Below are positions 43,076 to 50,005 of a DNA stretch of 64,000 nt, in pieces. Source of the DNA: Achromobacter xylosoxidans (GTDB lineage: Bacteria > Pseudomonadota > Gammaproteobacteria > Burkholderiales > Burkholderiaceae_B). The position numbers and the translations under genes were made by a program. The stretch's first letter is position 1, and each line of letters opens with the position of its first letter. Location of the stretch: NCBI RefSeq assembly GCF_014490035.1, contig NZ_CP061008.1, forward strand, positions 2,852,001 to 2,916,000, in the 5' to 3' direction. Under the pieces are notes generated by a model, which saw only the letters and a list, made by a program, of their open reading frames with translations, did no database searches and was not told the origin of the DNA.

Positions 43076-43744
43076 ATGGCCACGCTCGCGGTTCGCCTGA
43101 TGGCGTTTGTCGTGCTTGCGGGCTGCGGCGCCGCGGCTCATGCGGGGCCCGGACAGGCCATGGAGGCCACCGGCACGTCGCGCTCCTCATCGTCCTCGCG
43201 CAGCAACAACACCGGCGCCGCCATCGATGCGGCGCAAAAGGCGCTGAGCGATTATCTGCGCAGTTCCGACCAGCAGGACGGCGCGCTGCTCGATCAGGAC
43301 GCGCAGGACCGCCTGCGTCAGCAGTACGAGGAGGCGCAGCGCGCGGCGGCCCAGGCCCGGGCGAAGCAGCAAGAGGCCGACTATCAGCGGAATCGCGACC
43401 GGATCAAGGAGCGCTATGGCGCCGATCCCGCGCTGAATCCGTGGGGTAGCGGTTCCGCCAGCCGCGACAAGCCCCGCAATGCGCCCGCCGACGCGCCGAA
43501 CCCTCCGGCTTCAGCCAAGGCCGGGGCCAAGGACCCGGGGCTCGATTACGCCGGCCAGGCCTGCGAGTACTTCACGCGGCCCTCGGATGCCGCGCATCTG
43601 AACTATTACAGCGAAGGGTCGACCGTCGTGTACGGCGGACGCGTCTACCAATGCAAGGACGGCCGCTGGGCCTACCGCTATCCCGATACCGTGCTGAGCG
43701 CGCGCGACCGCAGCCGGCTTTCGGCCACCCAGCTGGAGAAGTGA
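43076..43744 (+). CDS. Secreted or lipid-anchored protein heading a six-cysteine paralogue locus
   Basis: I recognise no named family. The 222-residue protein starts at ATG 43076 (GGAG Shine-Dalgarno; an ATG at 43019 is rejected). Its signal sequence contains VVLAGC, a lipobox-like end at Cys17, although signal peptidase I cleavage after AHA is also possible. A Ser-rich segment (SRSSSSSRSNN) and a charged helical segment (DRLRQQYEEAQRAAAQARAK, about 85-105) follow. The C-terminal module of about 50 residues has the pattern of small carbohydrate-binding folds (YSEGSTVVYGGRVYQCKDGR), a resemblance only. Its stop is 1 base before the next ATG, so the three genes to 45386 form an operon. Confidence 0.72.
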   Translation: MATLAVRLMAFVVLAGCGAAAHAGPGQAMEATGTSRSSSSSRSNNTGAAIDAAQKALSDYLRSSDQQDGALLDQDAQDRLRQQYEEAQRAAAQARAKQQEADYQRNRDRIKERYGADPALNPWGSGSASRDKPRNAPADAPNPPASAKAGAKDPGLDYAGQACEYFTRPSDAAHLNYYSEGSTVVYGGRVYQCKDGRWAYRYPDTVLSARDRSRLSATQLEK

Positions 43745-43745
43745 C

Positions 43746-44549
43746 ATGTCATTGTTCGCGTCGGTCATGGCGGCCGTGCTGGCGTCTTCGACCCTGGGCG
43801 CTCCGCAGGGCTCGGGAATGGGAAACAGCGAAGCCTTGTACAAGGCTTATTCCAGCGCCTTGGACCAGGGCTTTCAGGCGATGGGGCCTGGCATGCAGCG
43901 CGCGCTGGCAACCTACTGCCAGGACGGGCTGTCCATCGACGGCTACTGCAGCATGGTGGAGCACGGCGCCATCATAGGCAGTCATCTCAGCGGCAATTAC
44001 GAGGCTGTGCTGCGCTACAGCGACCGGTACGCAACGGCCATGCTTGCCTACCTGGGCGCCAACCGCGTTCCGGCCGGCGCCTGTATGCCCTTGAACGCAG
44101 CAGTGGTGAATCCACGCACGAGCAGGATTACGGCCTCCTGGGACGCTCTTTTGCCGTCCCTGGTCTACTTCGCTCAGACCAAGCTCAGGCTGCCCGCGAG
44201 CGGCTCCTATTACCAGGCGTTCTACTGCGCGCGCCGTGGGCCCAACAATCTGTTCGAGGACTATGACCCTGAACATTCCAGCGTGCCGGCCAGCGAGGCG
44301 GAAGTGCGTGTTGCGCGCAAGTTCGAGGCGGAGATTCTGCGGCCGTTCCGCGTCGCGAATGAACAATTGCACGCGGAACTCCTCCAGACCGCCGATCAAG
44401 ACCGCGCGGCGGGCCGCCGTCACCTGCTCAAACGCTCCGTCCTGTTCGGAAACGCGTATGCGGCATGCAGCCGGGCGCGTTTCCCGGCCAACCTCTGCGG
44501 CTACCTGAGCACCGACCGCATCGAGGTCGATTATTACGAGCGCCAGTAA
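43746..44549 (+). CDS. Six-cysteine tandem paralogue, copy 1, unknown function
   Basis: I recognise no family. The 267-residue protein opens with a short hydrophobic N terminus (MSLFASVMAAVLASSTLGAP) that lacks the usual basic start of a signal peptide but could still direct export. Exactly six cysteines occur (58, 68, 113, 161, 241, 251), all conserved in the neighbouring copy, consistent with three disulfides outside the cytoplasm. Conserved blocks include ALYKAYSSALDQGFQAMGPG, YYQAFYCARR, DPEHSSVPAS and CSRARFPANLCGYLS. It begins 1 base after the upstream gene's stop and is followed after 33 bases by copy 2. No catalytic motif is evident. Confidence 0.72.
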   Translation: MSLFASVMAAVLASSTLGAPQGSGMGNSEALYKAYSSALDQGFQAMGPGMQRALATYCQDGLSIDGYCSMVEHGAIIGSHLSGNYEAVLRYSDRYATAMLAYLGANRVPAGACMPLNAAVVNPRTSRITASWDALLPSLVYFAQTKLRLPASGSYYQAFYCARRGPNNLFEDYDPEHSSVPASEAEVRVARKFEAEILRPFRVANEQLHAELLQTADQDRAAGRRHLLKRSVLFGNAYAACSRARFPANLCGYLSTDRIEVDYYERQ

Positions 44550-44582
44550 GCCGGCTTTCACGCACCCAACAGGAGAAGCGAT

Positions 44583-45386
44583 ATGTCATTGTTCGCGTCG
44601 GTCATGGCGGCCGTGCTGGCGTCTTCGACCTTGGGCGCGCCGCTGGGTTTGGGAACGGAACGGAGCGAAGCCTTGTATAAGGCCTATTCCAGCGCCTTGG
44701 ACCAGGGCTTTCAGGCGATGGGGCCTGGCATGCAGCGCGCATTGGCAACGTATTGCCAGGACGGGCGGTCCATCGATGGCTACTGCAATTGGGCGGTGCA
44801 AGGCGCCATCATAGGCAGCTATCTCAGCGGCAACTACGAGGACGTGCTGCGCTACAGCGACCGCTATGCCGCTGCGAAGCTGGCTTATCTGCAATCCAGG
44901 CGCGAGCCACTGGGCGCCTGCATGGCGGTGTACGTGAGCACGGTGAAGCCTGGCACGACCAGCACTTTGATTTCCTGGAGTTCGCACGTGCCGTCGTTGA
45001 ACTACCTGGCGCAGGCGCGGCTGAAACGGCCCGCGACGGGGCCGTACTACCAGGCGTTCTATTGCGCGCGACGGGCGCCGAATGACTTGCTGGACGCCTA
45101 TGACCCCGAGCATTCCAGCGTCCCGGCGAGCGATGCGGAGTTGCGCGTGGCGCGCAAGTTCGAGGCGGAAATCCTGCGGCCAATGCGCACGGCGAGCGAG
45201 CAGATGCAAGCCGAACTCGTCCGTACCATCCAGACCGACAGCACGGCGCTCAGCCGCAATTTCCTCCAGACCGCGGTGCTGTACGGAAACGCCTATTCCG
45301 CATGCAGCCGGGCGCGCTTCCCGGCCAATCTCTGCGGCTATCTCAGCGCGGACCGCATCGAGGTGGAATACTACGAACGCCAGTGA
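44583..45386 (+). CDS. Six-cysteine tandem paralogue, copy 2, unknown function
   Basis: A 267-residue twin of the preceding protein, aligned without gaps; my hand count gives 75 differences (about 72% identity). Residues 1-20, 31-60 and 191-200 and the C-terminal 20 are nearly or fully identical, while 101-155 and 201-235 are strongly diverged. All six cysteines are at the same positions. The mosaic of identical and variable blocks suggests tandem duplication followed by local divergence or gene conversion. It has its own Shine-Dalgarno (AGGAGAAG) in the 33-base gap. The role is unknown, but an extracytoplasmic location is likely. Confidence 0.72.
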   Translation: MSLFASVMAAVLASSTLGAPLGLGTERSEALYKAYSSALDQGFQAMGPGMQRALATYCQDGRSIDGYCNWAVQGAIIGSYLSGNYEDVLRYSDRYAAAKLAYLQSRREPLGACMAVYVSTVKPGTTSTLISWSSHVPSLNYLAQARLKRPATGPYYQAFYCARRAPNDLLDAYDPEHSSVPASDAELRVARKFEAEILRPMRTASEQMQAELVRTIQTDSTALSRNFLQTAVLYGNAYSACSRARFPANLCGYLSADRIEVEYYERQ

Positions 45387-45458
45387 GCCCGCGCCGCTGT
45401 GCGGGTGCCGCTAGCTGGATAACATGCACTGATTGCGATACGCCACGGAGCGCAGACA

Positions 45459-45911
45459 GTGCGATTGCCCGCCAGTCCGGATCACAGGGCGTTTTCCCGG
45501 CTGTGCCGCGCGCGGGACTTGCTCGCGGAGCTGCGGTCCGCGCAGGTTTCGGTCGCGGATGCCGCGCGCGAAGCGAGCATGTCCCCATTTCACTTCATCC
45601 GCCGCTTCGAGGCCGCGTTCGGCGAAACGCCGCACCAGTTCCGCACGCGGGAAAGACTGGCGGCCGCGCAGCGGCTGCTTGCGCATGGCCACGCCGTGAC
45701 CGACGTGTGCCTGGAACTGGGCTACAGCAGCCTGGGCTCGTTCAGCGCGCTGTTCGCGCGCAGGATCGGGGTCTCGCCCGCGCAATACCAGCGCAGTCTG
45801 CGCCAAGTCGTCCATATCCCCGACTGGACGCCGCATCCCCCGGCATGCCTGTTGCTGATGGGCGGACCAGCCGCTATCGCAATTTTCGAGAAGACGCGGC
45901 GCCGGCCTTGA
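45459..45911 (+). CDS. Short AraC-family regulator paired with a VOC gene
   Basis: A 150-residue protein made almost only of the AraC double helix-turn-helix (about residues 25-118; VSVADAAREASMSPFHFIRR; DVCLELGYSSLGSFSALFAR). A 30-residue tail ends in AAIAIFEKTRRRP. The GTG start follows GGAG at 9 bases. It lacks a ligand domain, so it may respond to interaction or level. Seventy bases downstream is a VOC protein gene. The same order, including a similar tail, recurs as the C-terminal part of the MocR fusion at 54516-56531 with its VOC gene. Confidence 0.85.
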   Translation: MRLPASPDHRAFSRLCRARDLLAELRSAQVSVADAAREASMSPFHFIRRFEAAFGETPHQFRTRERLAAAQRLLAHGHAVTDVCLELGYSSLGSFSALFARRIGVSPAQYQRSLRQVVHIPDWTPHPPACLLLMGGPAAIAIFEKTRRRP

Positions 45912-45980
45912 GCCATGCTGGGGCTTTTGCGGCCCGGCCATGGTCATGCCGGATTTTGCGTCCAGGCATAAGGAGAGACG

Positions 45981-46370
45981 ATGAGGATCAAGCTGAACAG
46001 CATATTTGTCGACGATCAGGACAAGGCGCTGCGCTTCTACACCGAGGTGCTCGGCTTTATCAAGAAGCAGGATTTTCCCGCGGGCGGCGCGCGCTGGATC
46101 ACGGTGGTTTCGCCCGAGGGACCGGACGATCTGGAGCTGGTGCTGGAGCCCAACGGCCATCCGGCGGCCAGCGCCTACCAGACCGCGCTCAGGAATGACG
46201 GCATCCCCGTCACCGCCTTTGAAAGCGCCGACATCCAGGCCGAAGCGCAACGCCTGAAGCAGAAGGGCGTGGTCTTCACGGTAGATCCGACCGCCGCGGG
46301 TCCGGTGACGATCGCGATCTTCTCGGACACCTGCGGCAACCTGATACAGATCTACCAGTTGAATGGCTGA
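45981..46370 (+). CDS. VOC-fold (glyoxalase/bleomycin-resistance) protein
   Basis: A 129-residue single VOC protein with two beta-alpha-beta-beta-beta units (LNSIFVDDQDKALRFYTEVLGF; VTIAIFSDTCGNLIQIYQL). Start ATG 45981 follows AAGGAGAG. It is probably controlled by, or co-transcribed with, the short AraC gene upstream. It resembles the VOC protein at 56528 (shared FVDDQD/YVDDQD opening). Enzymatic versus binding role is unknown. Confidence 0.88.
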   Translation: MRIKLNSIFVDDQDKALRFYTEVLGFIKKQDFPAGGARWITVVSPEGPDDLELVLEPNGHPAASAYQTALRNDGIPVTAFESADIQAEAQRLKQKGVVFTVDPTAAGPVTIAIFSDTCGNLIQIYQLNG

Positions 46371-46372
46371 GG

Positions 46373-46407
46373 CTGCCGGCGCGCGCTTCAGCCTCCGGCC
46401 GGCAGCA
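46373..46407. terminator. Hairpin at the convergent VOC/nuclease gene ends
   Basis: Arms GCTGCCGGC (46373-46381) and GCCGGCAGC (46399-46407) span the 17-base space after the VOC stop (46370) and enter the last codons of the minus-strand nuclease (stop 46388). An alternative nested stem uses GAGGCTG/CAGCCTC. It is probably a bidirectional terminator without a T run. Confidence 0.45.
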
Positions 46408-47323
46408 CGTGCAGTCCGGTGCGCTTGACGAATTCCTCGTAACTGATGGGCGGCCCGGCTTTGGTGCTGGCGGCGTTGGCCTGCCAATGGACCCAGGAGC
46501 GTCCCGTGGTCGCGTCGTACACGACCTTGTAGATGTAGGTGGGCACGGCCACGCCCGCGCCTATGGTCTTGGGCTTGTCGGCATAGACGGGGCCGGTGAA
46601 GACGTACACGTCGCCCGCGGCGCGCATCACGTACTTGCGCGTGTCCTGTTCGATGCTGCTCCAGGCGCCGCCGTTGTGAATCTGGTCCTGCGGCACCATG
46701 TTGGCCAGCGAGAAGCTCTGCGCCATCGCCTCCGGCGTGGACATATCGCCTGCCGGCGCCATGTGGCCGCGCGAATAGCCGGAGCCGCGGTAGTCGTCCA
46801 GCTCGGCCCGCTCGGCGCGCGGCAGCCGCGCTTCGGCGTAGAACTTGTCGGTGCGGCGCATGCCCTGGGCCTGGGTCAGCATCTGGCGATTCAGGCGTTC
46901 CGCCACGAATACCGGCGTCTTGGTCTGCCCGTCGTGCAGGATGGCGAAGGCCGAGAAGCACACCTCCCGCAGCTTCTGGCCGCCCGGGACTTCCGGCGGG
47001 CGCGAATGCGGAAAGAACTGCCGGCATTCGGCAAACATCGTTTGAACAGGCGCCCCTGTCCGCGCTGCGGTCGGCACCGCCACGGGCGCCGCGGGCTGGC
47101 GTTGCTGCGGCCAGCCCAGGCGCGTGATGACTTCCTGCACCGGCGCCGGAATCCGCCACTGCGGATTCAGCATATAGGTGGCCGCGCCGAAACTCGCCAG
47201 CGACGAGAACAGCAGGGCCTTCAGGAATCGGGGGAAACGGCCGCTGGATCGGGATCCGGCCCGGGCCTTGGATCTGCTTGGGGGACTTCTCTTCTTGGAA
47301 GCGGGTGTCTTCGCGCGCGTCAT
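46388..47323 (-). CDS. Membrane-anchored DNA/RNA non-specific endonuclease
   Basis: A 311-residue protein with a highly basic cytoplasmic N terminus (about 35 residues), one membrane helix (about 36-52) and a periplasmic nuclease domain of the NucA/Serratia type (about 110-300). The catalytic motif is GYSRGHMAPAGDM (general-base His; Ser replaces the common Asp before Arg-Gly-His), and the metal-binding Asn motif is NMVPQDQIHNGGAWSSIE. It is likely a Mg-dependent nuclease in the periplasm for nucleic-acid scavenging or defence; the anchor suggests it stays membrane-bound. It is monocistronic. Confidence 0.88.
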   Translation of the reverse strand: MTRAKTPASKKRSPPSRSKARAGSRSSGRFPRFLKALLFSSLASFGAATYMLNPQWRIPAPVQEVITRLGWPQQRQPAAPVAVPTAARTGAPVQTMFAECRQFFPHSRPPEVPGGQKLREVCFSAFAILHDGQTKTPVFVAERLNRQMLTQAQGMRRTDKFYAEARLPRAERAELDDYRGSGYSRGHMAPAGDMSTPEAMAQSFSLANMVPQDQIHNGGAWSSIEQDTRKYVMRAAGDVYVFTGPVYADKPKTIGAGVAVPTYIYKVVYDATTGRSWVHWQANAASTKAGPPISYEEFVKRTGLHVLPAGG

Positions 47324-47566
47324 TACTACCTGTGAGCTACTGCCCGATTGCAGTTGGCAATCGGCACCGCCCCGGATTGTAGATGAGTGGCAAATTTGCC
47401 ACTTGCACGGATTCTTTCGTTTCCCGAGATGACTGCGAGGTCCGGTGTTGCATGATGCGCAACACGGCTTGTGACAGTAGTTACGCTATGTTTCCATGAG
47501 GCATTTCCCACGTAGAATTCTTGCTGGCCGCGGCGATTGCTGCGGCGCGATACCCACGCGTTCAAG

Positions 47567-48742
47567 ATGTACGTCGATCTCCTCACCCTTTACTTCATCA
47601 TTATCGGAACGCTGCTCGCCAGTGCAGGCCTGACGTTCTGGGAGCATCGGACCCATCCCAGCCGCAGCGGATCATTGCGCATCCTGGCGGCGGGTTTCGC
47701 CACGCTGGCCGTGGGCTGCACTGTCGCGCTGTTTCGCGCGAGGCTTCCCAGCCCGCTGGGCTCGGCCGTCGCCAATCTCATCGTCCTCAGCGGCTATCTC
47801 CTCCTCATGAACGGCGCGGCCTCATTGAGCGGCAGGCGCCACCGCGGCGCTTCCATTGGCCTGCTGGTCGTCATGGCGCTGATCTGGCTGGCGGCCGGCA
47901 CCCAGCGGGAGGACCTGGTCTGGAAGTACATCAGTGCATTCCCGATCGCGTTGGTCAGCGGCGTGACCGCTTGGGAACTGCTGCGCTGCCAGTCGCTCAG
48001 GTCGTTGACGCCGCTGCGCATCGCAACGGCGGCGGTAACCATCCACGCACTGGTCTACGCCGCGCGCGCCTTCATCCTGCCGTGGTGGGTGGCGGAGCAC
48101 GGGCCGGCCATACACCTGACCGCCAGCACCCTCACCATGTACGAAGGCGTGCTGTATTCGATCGTGCTGCCGATGACGCTGCTCAAACTGATCCGCGAGG
48201 AGACCCATGGCCAGCTGCTGCGAGAGTCGCAGACGGACTATCTGACCCGCCTGGGCAATCGCCGCTGGTACTTCGAACAGGGCGCACGCATCATCGAGGG
48301 CGGGGCAGGGCGCGGACCGGTTGCGGTGCTGGCCTTCGATCTGGACCAGTTCAAGGCCATCAACGACAGGTACGGCCACCAGACGGGCGATCAGGTGTTG
48401 AAATTCTTCGCGGATAGCGCGCGTTGCGTGTTGGGCGACGATGTGTTGCTTGCCCGCATCGGCGGCGAAGAGTTCGCCGCGCTGCTGTCCGGCCCCGACG
48501 CGCGCCGCGCCACGGTGCTGGGCGCGGCCGTGGCGCAACGCTTCGCCGTGACGGTGTCCGGGCGGGACGACAGCTTGGGCATACCGGCCACGGTCAGCGT
48601 CGGGCTGGCGCAGTTCGAGGACAAGGTTCCGCCTTTGGCCGACGCGCTGGCCGCGGCCGACCGGGCGTTGTATCAGGCCAAGGCGCTGGGCGGGAACCGG
48701 GTGGAACTGGCGGGTGCCGCCGCAAGCGCGGTGAACTGCTGA
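47567..48742 (+). CDS. Membrane diguanylate cyclase (no I-site)
   Basis: A 391-residue protein with six or seven N-terminal membrane segments (residues 1-200) and a C-terminal GGDEF domain (about 225-385). The active-site motif is RIGGEEFAALLSG and the substrate loop AFDLDQFKAINDRYGHQTGD is intact. The residues where an RxxD inhibitory site would lie (GDDV) do not match, unlike the cyclase at 36479. ATG 47567 is chosen; an in-frame TTG at 47537 would add ten hydrophilic residues before the first helix. The 243-base gap to the divergent nuclease gene shows no gene. Confidence 0.9.
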   Translation: MYVDLLTLYFIIIGTLLASAGLTFWEHRTHPSRSGSLRILAAGFATLAVGCTVALFRARLPSPLGSAVANLIVLSGYLLLMNGAASLSGRRHRGASIGLLVVMALIWLAAGTQREDLVWKYISAFPIALVSGVTAWELLRCQSLRSLTPLRIATAAVTIHALVYAARAFILPWWVAEHGPAIHLTASTLTMYEGVLYSIVLPMTLLKLIREETHGQLLRESQTDYLTRLGNRRWYFEQGARIIEGGAGRGPVAVLAFDLDQFKAINDRYGHQTGDQVLKFFADSARCVLGDDVLLARIGGEEFAALLSGPDARRATVLGAAVAQRFAVTVSGRDDSLGIPATVSVGLAQFEDKVPPLADALAAADRALYQAKALGGNRVELAGAAASAVNC

Positions 48743-48758
48743 CCGCAGCCGGCGCGGA

Positions 48759-49163
48759 TCAGGTCCGGCGCCGCGACCTGGGCCTGGGCGCCACCCCCAT
48801 CCGCGGATCCCGCGCCAGCGCAAGCCGCGCCATCAGCGCTGCGGTCGTCTCGAAGTCCTCGTCGGTCTGGGGCAGGTACAGCCATTTCCCCAGCACCGGA
48901 TGCACGCGCAGGGCGGGGAACTCCGCCAACAGCGCCTCATGGCGCTCCCGCGAGGTGCAGACCAGCAGGCCGCTCCAGGGATCCTCGCGATCGGCCGCGA
49001 CCAGATACAGCAGGCCGTCCAGATACGCCGCATCGCAGCCGAACATCTTGCGGCGCAGGTAGCCGGCATCGCGCTCCAGCGGTTCCAGGATCCAGAGCAG
49101 CGAATTGAGGCGGACGGTCCGTTGTTTCGGGGGCGGGGCGAATGGGTCTGATCGGTTGCGCAT
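48759..49163 (-). CDS. Small protein, possibly TfoX N-terminal-like
   Basis: A 134-residue cytoplasmic protein. The core RRKMFGCDAAYLDGLLYLV, followed by charged residues and LRVHPVLGKWLYLPQTDEDF, has the look of the TfoX/Sxy N-terminal fold (Met-Phe-Gly followed by hydrophobic strands), but the resemblance is weak. A basic C-terminal tail (RPRSRRRT) could bind nucleic acid. It converges on the diguanylate cyclase gene (16-base gap). Function unassigned. Confidence 0.6.
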   Translation of the reverse strand: MRNRSDPFAPPPKQRTVRLNSLLWILEPLERDAGYLRRKMFGCDAAYLDGLLYLVAADREDPWSGLLVCTSRERHEALLAEFPALRVHPVLGKWLYLPQTDEDFETTAALMARLALARDPRMGVAPRPRSRRRT

Positions 49164-49255
49164 GAGGTGACTGCTGGCGGGACGGGTTGCGGCGGGAACC
49201 CAAGAATAATGGTAATAATGGTGCCGGATTAAAGTTTCGACTGCGAGGGGATAGC

Positions 49256-49894
49256 GTGCATTGCTCTAGATGCGGAGCCGCCCACAAGGGCAAGAACAGC
49301 GTATGCGACGAATGCGCAAGAGTGCTGGGCAACATGCCCAGCAAGAACATCTTCGCATCGGACACCGGCAGTTTTTCGACGGACCAGACGCCGCCAGCGG
49401 TGACGAGTCCGCAGCCGGCCGTGAATCCGCAGCCCGCCGCCAGTCCGCCAGCTGCCGCGGCCTCTCGCGGCAGCTGGGCTGAAGCATTCCAGCGCTACCA
49501 CATTGTGCCCCTGCGGCTGCGCGGCAAGCCCGTCAAGACGGTCTGGCTGTTGGCTGCCGGCGCGGCAGGCTTGGCGATCACCGCCCTGGGCGTCTACGCC
49601 TGGGGGATGTCGACGTGGTGGTTCATCCTGATTTTCCTGAGCCTCATCAGCCTGGACACGGGGCGTGACCTGAATCGCATGCGCTACTCGCGGTTTTTAA
49701 TGATGTGCAGCCTGGAGGCCAATCGCGCCGGCGAGGTTTTCTACACAGAGATTGGCGGCCAGTGCCCGGTATGCGATGGGGAATTGAAGCTCAGGGAGAT
49801 CGGTCCGAAGCGCCATAAGGAGACGATGGCGGTGTGCTGCGTGAATGGCAGCCACCGCTGGCGATTCGATCCCCGCGTGCTCGGCGATCTTTGA
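49256..49894 (+). CDS. Membrane protein with two zinc ribbons, unknown function
   Basis: A 212-residue protein. GTG 49256 is chosen because GAGGGG lies five bases upstream; an in-frame TTG at 49187 is rejected. The N-terminal zinc ribbon has Cys3, Cys6, Cys17 and Cys20 (MHCSRCGAAHKGKNSVCDEC). A Pro/Ala linker (about 45-70) and a two-pass membrane hairpin (about 95-138) follow. A C-terminal Cys-rich patch, GGQCPVCDGELK then MAVCCVNGSHRW, is probably a second ribbon. Both soluble parts are likely cytoplasmic. I recognise no named family. Confidence 0.7.
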   Translation: MHCSRCGAAHKGKNSVCDECARVLGNMPSKNIFASDTGSFSTDQTPPAVTSPQPAVNPQPAASPPAAAASRGSWAEAFQRYHIVPLRLRGKPVKTVWLLAAGAAGLAITALGVYAWGMSTWWFILIFLSLISLDTGRDLNRMRYSRFLMMCSLEANRAGEVFYTEIGGQCPVCDGELKLREIGPKRHKETMAVCCVNGSHRWRFDPRVLGDL

Positions 49895-49959
49895 GGTCCG
49901 TGTCCGGCGCAACCCGTCGGGCCTAGTCCGGCCGGCGGGGCCGGTCCCGCCGCGCTGCC

Positions 49960-49965
49960 TATAAT
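49960..49965 (+). promoter_or_regulatory. Consensus -10 element before the radical SAM gene
   Basis: TATAAT lies 40 bases before ATG 50006, predicting a start near 49972. No clear -35 box. An in-frame start codon at 49964 overlaps this element and is therefore unlikely to be used. Confidence 0.5.
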
Positions 49966-50005
49966 GGCCCCGATCCCCGCTTCGACGGCAATCTTGCCGT
50001 GTTTC

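Larger units (their letters stand above)
43746..45386 (+). repeat. Tandem gene duplication (period 837 bp)
   Basis: Two 804-bp genes repeat with a period of 837 bp. Their first 60 bases are almost identical at DNA level (two or fewer differences), and further near-identical blocks alternate with diverged ones. This is direct sequence evidence of duplication; it is not a mobile element, as no terminal repeats or transposase are present. Confidence 0.85.

Noticed and set aside
43746..45386. Tandem near-identical genes considered as an insertion sequence or composite element
   Set aside because: No transposase, terminal inverted repeats or target duplications; a simple gene duplication explains it.
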